DNA of 8,141 nucleotides from assembly GCF_024699075.1 (NCBI RefSeq), contig NZ_JAILQF010000061.1:1-8141 (forward strand). The letters are read 5' to 3'. This document shows, piece after piece, positions 1 through 5,898 of this stretch. The DNA comes from Butyrivibrio sp. (lineage in GTDB: Bacteria > Bacillota_A > Clostridia > Lachnospirales > Lachnospiraceae). The notes under the pieces were generated by a model, which was not told the DNA's origin, made no database searches, and was given only the letters and a program-made list of their open reading frames with translations. Both the position numbers and the translations under genes were made by a program. Numbering within the stretch: position 1 is the first letter of the stretch; the number at the start of each line of letters is the position of its first letter.

Positions 1-363
1 ATAAATGGAGACGGCGAATATGTTTTTTATTATGGATGTAGAGTATCACTTGGTTTAGCGGATAACTTCAATTTGTATACATCAGGAATTAATGAAGCAG
101 ACGTTTGTACTGACGGACTTGATGTCGATCACATCGGCGTAGAACAATACTATTTTGATGCAGATTATAAGACATGCGATAAATATTATCATTACTACAT
201 ATTCGATGACAACTTTGAAGATATTTCAACAGATGCCGACTATGAAGACTCCAGTGAGATCAAACAGGCATTCAGCGATGCAGGCGTCTTAACTTATACA
301 CAGGATGAGATAGACGAAATGCTTGCAGAAAGGGCAGAAGAAGTCGGATATCCTGGAAAATAA
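1..363 (+). CDS. C-terminal part of an acidic hypothetical protein (5' end outside window)
   Basis: The reading frame is open from base 1 to a TAA at 361-363, giving the last 120 residues of a longer protein. A TTG at 73 could in principle start translation, but the frame continues upstream without a stop and no ribosome binding site precedes it, so I treat the gene as truncated by the window edge. The visible part is rich in Asp, Glu and Tyr, has no transmembrane segment, and ends in a charged helix (YTQDEIDEMLAERAEEVG). The composition would fit the tail of a secreted or surface protein, but that is only inference. I do not recognise the family. A strong terminator follows 84 bases downstream, so this is the last gene of its transcript. 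Confidence 0.7.
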   Translation: MNGDGEYVFYYGCRVSLGLADNFNLYTSGINEADVCTDGLDVDHIGVEQYYFDADYKTCDKYYHYYIFDDNFEDISTDADYEDSSEIKQAFSDAGVLTYTQDEIDEMLAERAEEVGYPGK

Positions 364-446
364 TCTTTATGAGATAGTATAAATTCATGACTTTTAGTAT
401 GAAGTGAAAAAAGATACAGAATCATAAAGAACAAAGATTATAATTC

Positions 447-480
447 AAAAACCCGTTTACGTTAAAGTGAACGGGTTTTT
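447..480 (+). terminator. Bidirectional intrinsic terminator
   Basis: ACCCGTTTAC (451-460) pairs with GTGAACGGGT (467-476) around the loop GTTAAA, with one G-U pair. The stem is flanked by A4 on the left and T4 on the right, so a U-tract is present on both strands. It ends the transcript of the partial gene at 1-363 and could also stop transcription arriving on the minus strand from the XRE gene. Confidence 0.85.
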
Positions 481-495
481 GATGTAAGTACAGAA

Positions 496-600
496 TTATT
501 GAACTACATCCGAATACTTATTTCGCTTATATCCGTTTGAGGTAACAAGCGTAACATGGACCAATTTCTTAGGCTTAACTTCTTCGGTAAAAGAAGTCAC
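496..600 (-). pseudogene. Relic resembling the C-terminus of an AAA-family ATPase
   Basis: On the minus strand a 34-codon stretch read from 600 down to a TAA at 496-498 gives a protein-like sequence ending HVTLVTSNGYKRNKYSDVVQ. From memory this resembles the last strands of the bacterial and archaeal AAA ATPases of the ATPase-2/DUF4143 type, which carry a pattern like LITTxGLxxNxYS shortly before the C-terminus. Upstream, the frame is closed by a TAA (minus-strand reading) about 6 bases before the GTG at 598-600. A different frame there reads MTISQFLEEQKNKR, so the gene seems truncated and perhaps frameshifted. The rest of 364-682 holds only the terminator at 447-480. The assignment rests on one short motif and is tentative. 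Confidence 0.35.
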
Positions 601-682
601 CTTTTATTTTTTTGCTCTTCCAAGAATTGGGAGATGGTCATTCATATAATTGCCTACGGAAGATCAGAGTTGAACGATGTAT

Positions 683-1735
683 TTACTTTGCCATTTTCTC
701 CAATCTATCTTTAATGACAACAAACCTCTTTTCTTTAAATACCGGATTATATCTTTTATGTTCCATATAGCGCAGGAAATACCATGCTGTATTGTGAGGT
801 AACTCTTTATCGGATGTGCCGGTACAGATTTTTTCTACATGGGCAAGCATATTTTCAAGGCTGGTTAAGGTTTCTTCTTTTTTTCCTTGAGCCACATAAT
901 AAGTTGATATATATCTGTACAGTACTGCAATGCCGCCATTAAAATCAGCTGACTTTTCTTCATTCGTTATTTCCGATATGAGCTTGCAAAAGTCTATAAT
1001 GCGTTCAAAATAGCCAATCTTAGCATCCCAATTATCTTCCTCATTCGGTAGAATGTATGCCACATAATCACGGAGATTATTGACCAGACAACGTGACAGA
1101 GTAACTAAGCAATCACTGATTTCATCCTTTTCCTGATTAGCTCCGTTAAAGAAATCTGTGATAAACATTTCCCTGCATGACCAAATGCTCGGGAGCATTT
1201 TAACTACATCGGCATAGCCTTGTTCATCCTTCCAGGCTTCTTTGTAAAGAACTGCCAGATTTTTGATACATTCAAACCTAAAATCATAATCATCTGACTG
1301 TCTGATGAGACCTCGAAGCATTTTCTCTGCTTCCCTTAATAATGCGGTGTTGGGATTTTCTTCGAACATTTCGGAGCATAAAGCCTTAGCCAAAGAAAGA
1401 CTTATCTTCATATCGTTTGGAAATTCCACATGAGCCTCTCTTAACAAATCTATCGAAGCACGATTATACCCAGATTCTTCTATGTTATTTATTGCAGTAT
1501 AAATATTATCACGTCTTGTTTCACGCTCCGAAAGCTTAACACCCAGCAACTCATCCACACTTATGCCAAAGAAACCGGCTATATCAGGCAGATACTCTAT
1601 CGCAGGATATCCTGATTCAGATTCCCAACGACTGATAGCCTGCGGAGTAACCCCAATGCTTTCAGCAAGTCTTTCCTGCGTAACACCTTTTTGGGTCCTT
1701 AATTTCTTTATGTTTTCTCCTATTGTAATATTCAT
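683..1735 (-). CDS. XRE-family transcriptional regulator with helical C-terminal region
   Basis: A 350-residue cytoplasmic DNA-binding protein. Residues about 6-62 form a classic Cro/C1-type helix-turn-helix, with TQERLAESIGVT as the first helix and turn and PQAISRWE as the recognition helix, followed by the conserved DELLGV end. The remaining 280 residues are predicted helical, with alternating hydrophobic positions like TPR-type repeats; such regions in other XRE regulators often sense a ligand or peptide, but no ligand can be inferred here. The ATG at 1733-1735 is preceded on the minus strand by GGAGAG with a 9-base gap. The promoter and a palindromic operator candidate lie just upstream, suggesting autoregulation. 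It is transcribed away from the membrane-protein genes, with a 770-bp scar region between them, so any role in controlling those genes is speculative. No clear own terminator follows, though the bidirectional one at 447-480 could serve. Confidence 0.93.
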   Translation of the reverse strand: MNITIGENIKKLRTQKGVTQERLAESIGVTPQAISRWESESGYPAIEYLPDIAGFFGISVDELLGVKLSERETRRDNIYTAINNIEESGYNRASIDLLREAHVEFPNDMKISLSLAKALCSEMFEENPNTALLREAEKMLRGLIRQSDDYDFRFECIKNLAVLYKEAWKDEQGYADVVKMLPSIWSCREMFITDFFNGANQEKDEISDCLVTLSRCLVNNLRDYVAYILPNEEDNWDAKIGYFERIIDFCKLISEITNEEKSADFNGGIAVLYRYISTYYVAQGKKEETLTSLENMLAHVEKICTGTSDKELPHNTAWYFLRYMEHKRYNPVFKEKRFVVIKDRLEKMAK

Positions 1736-1791
1736 TCCACATCACTCTCCAATGTCATTTTCAACCGGCAAAATGTTTTGCGTTTTAGTTC

Positions 1792-1803
1792 TGTAAGCTT
1801 ACA
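1792..1803. promoter_or_regulatory. Palindromic operator candidate TGTAAGCTTACA
   Basis: A perfect 12-bp palindrome lies about 57 bp upstream of the XRE start codon and 5 bp downstream of its predicted -10 box, that is, on the expected transcription start. XRE dimers bind short palindromes of this kind, and this position would block initiation. Assignment to the adjacent regulator is inference from position. Confidence 0.5.
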
Positions 1804-1808
1804 AACAA

Positions 1809-1837
1809 AGCATAGCGACAATGGGTAGAGAAATCAA
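1809..1837 (-). promoter_or_regulatory. Predicted promoter of the XRE regulator gene
   Basis: Read on the minus strand, TTGATT (1832-1837) and TATGCT (1809-1814) are separated by exactly 17 bp, matching sigma-A consensus at 4 of 6 and 4 of 6 positions. It points into the regulator gene, with a start expected near 1802 and an untranslated leader of about 65 bases. Confidence 0.5.
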
Positions 1838-2002
1838 TTATCAATTCATTGTTGTTATATAAATGATTCATTGTGTTGAAACATAAAAAATTGAGCCATA
1901 TTACCGGCCCGAGAGATAACGAAAAAGGGCTAAGCCTTTTGATGTCTGCGGAAGATGGGACTTGATTTTTTTTAGAATCTCGCAAAACCAAGTAAGAAAA
2001 GA

Positions 2003-2034
2003 GGTTCTGACACCGTCCCCCGAAAGGGAACCCC
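2003..2034. repeat. REP-like GC-rich foldback
   Basis: This short GC-rich block stands out in AT-rich surroundings. CCC-GAAA-GGG (2019-2028) forms a GNRA-capped hairpin, and GGTT (2003-2006) can extend the stem by pairing with AACC (2029-2032) across the unpaired CTGACACCGTCC. The core TTCTGACACCGTCCCC resembles repetitive palindromes linked to REP-associated (Y1, RAYT-type) transposases, though this is from memory and not searched. It ends only a few bases before the duplicated reductase fragment begins at 2037. Confidence 0.35.
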
Positions 2035-2036
2035 TC

Positions 2037-2133
2037 GCACTGCTAAATTGGGAGAAAAGAAATGTTGAGGGGGCATATATGATAAAAGGTTATTCGAATG
2101 TGGCTATGTCGCGTTTGGCGCTGGGCACTCATT
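2037..2133 (+). repeat. 97-bp direct repeat, left copy (start of aldo/keto reductase gene)
   Basis: Bases 2037-2133 match 5802-5898 at 95 of 97 positions, same orientation, offset 3765 bp. The copy covers 42 bp of leader, the ribosome binding site and 18 codons of the reductase gene. Both mismatches fall in or beside the ribosome binding site (GAGGGGGC here against GAGGAGGT in the intact gene). The predicted -35 box of the intact gene lies outside the repeat and is missing here. Confidence 0.95.
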
Positions 2134-2174
2134 CGGTATTTGCCGTGCATATGTGCAGTTTATCGCGAAAATAA
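2079..2174 (+). pseudogene. Truncated 5' fragment of the aldo/keto reductase gene
   Basis: From the ATG at 2079 the first 18 codons reproduce the intact reductase N-terminus (MIKGYSNVAMSRLALGTH) and then run into unrelated sequence, ending at a stop at 2172-2174 after 31 residues. It contains none of the catalytic residues. The ribosome binding site is altered and the predicted -35 is absent, so it is probably silent. It is the remains of a duplication or of an insertion event rather than a functional small protein. Confidence 0.8.
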
Positions 2175-2229
2175 TGCATTTCGTCAGATACTGGCACGTG
2201 AAGATGCGTTAAGGCGTAAAATATTATAA
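2131..2229 (+). pseudogene. C-terminal fragment of an unrecognised protein
   Basis: Immediately after the reductase homology ends, another frame reads 32 residues with protein-like composition, ending VYRENNAFRQILAREDALRRKIL and a TAA at 2227-2229. The amphipathic charged ending looks like a genuine C-terminal helix whose upstream part was replaced at the junction near 2134. I do not recognise the family, and no start or ribosome binding site belongs to it. It may also be chance. Confidence 0.3.
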
Positions 2230-2329
2230 TCGCATGAACCAGATTAATAAGCTTTTGGAGGGGATTAATAGTTGAGAGATTCGATCAATGTTTTTTTCTT
2301 GATTTCATGCTTTGTAAAAAACATGAAGG

Positions 2330-2455
2330 ATGAGTTTAGACAAGATGTTGAGTGATAATATCAAATTAGATGATATTACAGTTAGATTATTTGAATTATT
2401 AAAGCTAAAACCCTTTTTAGTGGCGAGTTGTTTTTGGGGGGACCTTGAGCGATGA
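2330..2455 (+). other. Small ORF of doubtful status with a T5G6 run
   Basis: An ATG at 2330 (or 2345 in the same frame) opens a 41-residue frame with protein-like content (ITVRLFELLKLKPFLVASC) ending at TGA 2453-2455. The T5G6 run at 2431-2441 lies inside it. Loss of one G would shift to a frame that ends GTLSDEGRIVIFLK at 2483. Neighbouring tiny frames overlap it at both ends: 13 aa at 2234-2275, a TTG-started 27 aa frame at 2272-2355 preceded by GGAGGGG, and 13 aa at 2452-2493. The chain looks more like a decayed gene than a set of real peptides. Apart from these, 2134-2507 shows no gene, and I found no convincing promoter for the membrane-protein genes in it. Confidence 0.2.
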
Positions 2456-2507
2456 GGGAAGAATTGTTATATTTCTTAAATAACATGGTATGAGGAGATA
2501 GATTAAA

Positions 2508-3755
2508 GTGCTTAATAGGATAGATTCTAAAATAAATGATCTGTGTGATTTTAAACGAATAGCCAAGATTCATGTGGTATTTTCCTTAATATATCCATTT
2601 TTGTCATTAATGGGAATCTTTGTACATGTGTATGGAATGATTGTTGATACATTGTTGACTACTCTGCATATTCTTATCATATTTCTTTTTTATAAGACAC
2701 TTAAAAAGCTGGGAATAGATGCTGGAGCTCAAAAGCAAAAGAAGATTTTCATATTGGAATTATTATTAGTATTTATCTATTTCAATATGACTGGTAGTAC
2801 CAGTTTTATGAAATGCGTAATCTGTCTGATCTATGCTTATAAATATTATCTTGATTACAAAGTATGGAGCATTATGTATCATGAAGCTTATTGGGTACAG
2901 CTGTATGGTACAGACATTGATTTTTCATTAGATCCGACAGAATGGAAGAACACATGGCGAGGAGTTAACATTTTTTTAGCTGTTGTGGTCTTTTTTGTAA
3001 TAATACTAAAAAACACTTCGATAGTCGTTCTGGTTTTTATATCGCTTATTATGAGGTTCTTAACGCAGTTCACTACTATCGATGATTGTAATATCCTATT
3101 TAAAAAACTGGAATCATTGGATGGCATTTTGGATTCGGAAGAAAAAGCATCGGGTAATGCTACTTGGATGATTGCAAAAGCAAAAAACTTATCGAAACTT
3201 AGAATTGTTAGAAATATTGTTTTGATATTATTTCTTCTGGCTTTTTTGTGCCTGAGATATTGCTATTATGAAAATGATTTTCCTGTATATATGTCTGATA
3301 CGCCGAAAAACATTGAGCAATACTATAAACGTAACTTAATGGGAATTGATAATAGTTTTGAATATTGTAAATTCGGATTGCGTGATACAAGTACAGGCTT
3401 TGATACAGGAGCAATCTATGATGAAGAACTACATTTTGATAGCACTGGTATAGCTTGGGATTATTCTGGACATTTTATTGATGCACATGGAAAAATAGTT
3501 GTTAATGTACCTGTCTTTTTATGTGATAGAAGATCTCATAGGCAAAGCTGTATTTATAATATATTTGCAGAACTATCAGGAAATCATGCTGAGTGGTTCA
3601 GTACAGGCGCAGATCCTTACAGGACTTATACAGATGAAGGCAGATTTTACCTCATAGATGGTGTGTTTAAATTTGATACTGAACTGTTTGGTAAAGCAAT
3701 TATAAGTGATAAAGGTGAAATAAAGGAACTTTTCTTAAGGATCTTCGATGATTGA
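2508..3755 (+). CDS. Polytopic membrane protein with short WG-repeat-like C-terminal domain
   Basis: A 415-residue protein of unknown function. The GTG start at 2508 is supported by GAGGAG at 2492-2497 with a 10-base gap. About seven hydrophobic segments are visible near residues 21-42, 47-63, 79-93, 100-115, 152-168, 171-188 and 232-250, followed by a soluble tail at 252-415. The tail contains KFGLRD...DTGAIYDEELHFDSTG...GHFIDAHGKIVV, which aligns with the equivalent part of the next protein and resembles WG (beta) repeats, though with fewer units. The stretch IYFNMTGSTSF also has a counterpart in the neighbour (IYFVFMSGNAS), so the two are paralogues along their length. With an N-terminus inside, seven segments would place the tail outside the cytoplasm. 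The next gene starts 33 bases downstream, consistent with an operon. Base composition is visibly more AT-rich than in the reductase and exporter genes. Confidence 0.8.
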   Translation: MLNRIDSKINDLCDFKRIAKIHVVFSLIYPFLSLMGIFVHVYGMIVDTLLTTLHILIIFLFYKTLKKLGIDAGAQKQKKIFILELLLVFIYFNMTGSTSFMKCVICLIYAYKYYLDYKVWSIMYHEAYWVQLYGTDIDFSLDPTEWKNTWRGVNIFLAVVVFFVIILKNTSIVVLVFISLIMRFLTQFTTIDDCNILFKKLESLDGILDSEEKASGNATWMIAKAKNLSKLRIVRNIVLILFLLAFLCLRYCYYENDFPVYMSDTPKNIEQYYKRNLMGIDNSFEYCKFGLRDTSTGFDTGAIYDEELHFDSTGIAWDYSGHFIDAHGKIVVNVPVFLCDRRSHRQSCIYNIFAELSGNHAEWFSTGADPYRTYTDEGRFYLIDGVFKFDTELFGKAIISDKGEIKELFLRIFDD

Positions 3756-3788
3756 CCAGAAAGTAAATGATTATTGCGAGGTAGCGTT

Positions 3789-5609
3789 TTGACTAATATA
3801 AATCTGAAAAAAGTATTCATAATATTTGCTCTTACAAATTTTATATCAGTGTTTTTGCATGTTTTAAGTCACTATGTGCCATTCATTACCAAGGAAGTTG
3901 ATTATGTGCTGTATATTGCAAAGATCGTTGTGATGATTTTTGTATATAGATCGATGAAGCTTCTGACTTCAAAAATACATGGTTTTAATAAGATAAGGTT
4001 TATGTTTAAAACCCTTATTGCGTGCGATCTTGTGGAAATATATTTTGTGTTTATGAGCGGCAATGCTTCATTGGGGATTATACCAATTGTACTTGCAGTA
4101 GTGTATATTCTAAGGATTGTGATTGAAATCCTTCTATATTGTTTTTTACTTTATGATATTTACAATACGTTACATTCTTATGAGCATAAAGACAGTAATG
4201 GAGCAGCATTAAAAAAGCTTATAGTATGGTGTATCTGCAATTTTCTTATTGGCATTATTTTTATACTTTTGATAAATAAGAGGCAGTCTATATTATTGTA
4301 TCTTATCTATGCATTGTTTTTTATAAGAGTGATAATTGAATTTAACATGATTAAAATGGTTGCTGATGTATATGATAAAGATAGTTGCAAGATTACTTCT
4401 ATAAAAGAAGTAATAGTCACAAGGATTACAAAGCGTGATATAGGAAAACTAATTATAGGAGGCGCCATTTTAGCAACAACTTTAGGTGCTCGATATACAT
4501 ACAAGGATTTCCATGTAAAAGATCACATGGATGAAGATGGGCGGATTGAAGCTGGTTTTGAATATGGAAATGGGTATAGATTTAGGACTGATTATATTTT
4601 TCAGTATGCAAGTAGTAATCTAATGCCGGAGTGGACAGGATTATGTGATCGCAAATACGGATTGTATAGCTTTACAAATGACAAAGATACAGGGATTGTT
4701 TATAGAAATGAAATTTTTTATGATGAAAATGGTCTTGGATACGTTGGCGATGGCTATTTCATTGATGAGAATTTCAATGTGTTGTTTGATGCGCCTGATT
4801 GTATGAAAATTCAAAAAACATATAGACAGACGGCTCTGGATACTTTTATAGAATGGTGTGGTTATAATGATAAAGGTCGTTTCCATTTTGCTTTAGATCG
4901 TCCTATATTCGTTTACGGAGGAATGGAAGGAATATATAATTACTCAAAAAATGATTATTTGTTTTTTAGAAATGGAATCGGATGTTATTATAGTGAATTA
5001 AATGATTGTTATGGATTGATGACTGATGAAGGCGTAGTACTTACACCTCCAAAATACAGGTATCTTCGTATTGATTATGACGAAGCATTTGCTTTTGTTT
5101 TGGACATGGATTATCAGATTAATATCTTGAATAAAAACGGAAAAGAACTTATAGATGATACTTTTGGAAGAACAGATGGTATACATGCAGGTGATTATGG
5201 TGCGGGAATTATTGAAGTAGAACCAGAGTATGGAAAGTTTTACTATATCAATGATAAAGGAGAGCTTTTATCTTCTGACTATGATTTTCGCCAAGGACGT
5301 TCAGAGGGAGATATCTTTTATACTACAAAGAAAGATGACTATCAAAATACTTATGTTTTTGGAGAAGGCGGAAGAGTATTGTTTACTTCTGACCAGTATC
5401 TTACCTACGAAGGTTACAGAAATTCTGAAGGAAAAGTTACTTGCTTACTTGTAAAATCGAAAACAAACGGATTATATGGCCTTATAGATCTTGATGGTAA
5501 TCTCATAAGCAAAGAATGGTATCTGCTTATAGAATATAGAGATGGAGTATACAATTGTTACTTGGATTCAGAAGGAAAAGAGCTGGCAGAAGAAATACCT
5601 GTTGACTGA
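3789..5609 (+). CDS. Polytopic membrane protein with extended WG-repeat-like C-terminal domain
   Basis: A 606-residue protein of unknown function. I prefer the TTG at 3789 because GAGGT at 3778-3782 stands 6 bases ahead of it; the in-frame TTG at 3774 would add five residues but has no good ribosome binding site. About seven hydrophobic segments lie near residues 8-28, 38-57, 73-90, 95-122, 143-162, 166-190 and 218-236. The soluble part (240-606) has repeated units of the WG-repeat type, such as KYGLYSF...GYFIDENFNVLF (289-334), CYGLMTDEGVVLTPPKY (407-423), FYYINDKGELL (484-494) and GLYGLIDLDGNLI (561-573). In that family such units form beta-rich repeat domains thought to bind proteins or ligands. 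The protein matches the upstream one in architecture but has about 200 more residues of repeat domain. The topology would put the repeats outside the membrane. A terminator follows at 5665. Confidence 0.82.
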   Translation: MTNINLKKVFIIFALTNFISVFLHVLSHYVPFITKEVDYVLYIAKIVVMIFVYRSMKLLTSKIHGFNKIRFMFKTLIACDLVEIYFVFMSGNASLGIIPIVLAVVYILRIVIEILLYCFLLYDIYNTLHSYEHKDSNGAALKKLIVWCICNFLIGIIFILLINKRQSILLYLIYALFFIRVIIEFNMIKMVADVYDKDSCKITSIKEVIVTRITKRDIGKLIIGGAILATTLGARYTYKDFHVKDHMDEDGRIEAGFEYGNGYRFRTDYIFQYASSNLMPEWTGLCDRKYGLYSFTNDKDTGIVYRNEIFYDENGLGYVGDGYFIDENFNVLFDAPDCMKIQKTYRQTALDTFIEWCGYNDKGRFHFALDRPIFVYGGMEGIYNYSKNDYLFFRNGIGCYYSELNDCYGLMTDEGVVLTPPKYRYLRIDYDEAFAFVLDMDYQINILNKNGKELIDDTFGRTDGIHAGDYGAGIIEVEPEYGKFYYINDKGELLSSDYDFRQGRSEGDIFYTTKKDDYQNTYVFGEGGRVLFTSDQYLTYEGYRNSEGKVTCLLVKSKTNGLYGLIDLDGNLISKEWYLLIEYRDGVYNCYLDSEGKELAEEIPVD

Positions 5610-5663
5610 TCCTTGTAAGGCAGCAGGAGTACAAACATATCATTTGAATAAATTACCAGATTA

Positions 5664-5746
5664 TAAAAGGGCAGAAGTGTAAAAACTTTTGCCTTTTTTG
5701 TTTAATAGGAAATGGCGTCACTTAACGTGGCGCCATTACTCTTTCT
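5664..5746 (-). ncRNA. Candidate small structured RNA I
   Basis: A minus-strand promoter (TTTAAA, 18 bp, TATAAT, 5753-5782) would start transcription near 5746. The RNA would contain a near-perfect 11-bp hairpin at 5711-5737 (AATGGCGTCAC on the plus strand, loop TTAAC, GTGGCGCCATT) and then the terminator hairpin at 5665-5699, about 83 nt in total. No ORF of note lies inside. A second copy of the same promoter module at 7579-7618 precedes another hairpin at the same distance. This is predicted from sequence alone. Confidence 0.35.
5665..5699 (+). terminator. Intrinsic terminator of the membrane-protein operon
   Basis: AAAAGGGCAGAAGT (5665-5678) pairs with ACTTTTGCCTTTTT (5685-5698) around GTAAAA, with three G-U pairs, and six T residues close the structure. 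It stands 55 bases after the stop codon of the second WG-repeat gene. The left arm begins with A4, so it can also end transcription on the minus strand, with a weaker U-tract. Confidence 0.85.
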
Positions 5747-5752
5747 ATATAT

Positions 5753-5814
5753 ATTATACCACAGATAAATACAGCATTTAAAGCCTTGTTTTATGGACGC
5801 TGCACTGCTAAATT
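5753..5814. promoter_or_regulatory. Divergent promoter module I (small RNA on minus, reductase on plus)
   Basis: TATTATA (5752-5758) and ATTTAAAGCCTTGTTTT (5776-5792) are 17 bp apart. Read leftwards they give TTTAAA, an 18-bp spacer and TATAAT. Read rightwards, TTGTTT (5786-5791), 17 bp and TAAATT (5809-5814) make a weak promoter for the reductase, starting near 5821 just ahead of its ribosome binding site. The -10 boxes on both sides and the 17-mer recur at 7579-7640 with the same spacing. Confidence 0.45.
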
Positions 5815-5898
5815 GGGAGAAAAGAAATGTTGAGGAGGTATATATGATAAAAGGTTATTCGAATGTGGCTATGTCGCGTTTGGCGCTGGGCACTCATT
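5802..5898 (+). repeat. 97-bp direct repeat, right copy (5' end of intact reductase gene)
   Basis: Partner of 2037-2133, with 95 of 97 positions identical. The two copies flank the WG-repeat membrane-protein genes in direct orientation, so recombination between them would remove about 3.77 kb and leave one intact reductase gene. Confidence 0.95.

Larger units (their letters stand above)
1736..2036. other. Gene-free region between XRE gene and duplicated reductase fragment
   Basis: The left third holds the XRE promoter and palindrome. Around 1832-1880 there are AT-rich partial direct repeats (ATTCATTGT occurs twice). At 1923-1940 a weak short hairpin (AAAGGGC, loop TAA, GCCTTTT) is followed by only four T residues and is not a convincing terminator. 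The right end is the REP-like foldback described separately. No ORF here looks coding on either strand. Confidence 0.6.

Noticed and set aside
578..612. Hairpin ACTTCTT/AAGAAGT followed by a T-rich stretch
   Set aside because: The stem is short and AT-rich, the T-run begins several bases after it and is interrupted, and the interval overlaps the minus-strand coding relic.
2790..2804. 15-bp palindrome ACTGGTAGTACCAGT
   Set aside because: It is inside a coding region (Met-Thr-Gly-Ser-Thr-Ser), far from any promoter, and no second copy was seen.
4392..4414. Perfect 9-bp inverted repeat ATTACTTCT/AGAAGTAAT
   Set aside because: It lies inside the coding sequence of the second WG-repeat gene, has no T-tract, and AT-rich hairpins of this size are expected by chance.
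5793..5843. Upstream in-frame ATG as the reductase start
   Set aside because: The ATG at 5844 has an excellent AGGAGG site and starts where the family usually starts; the extra 17 codons would cover the leader and the predicted -10 box.
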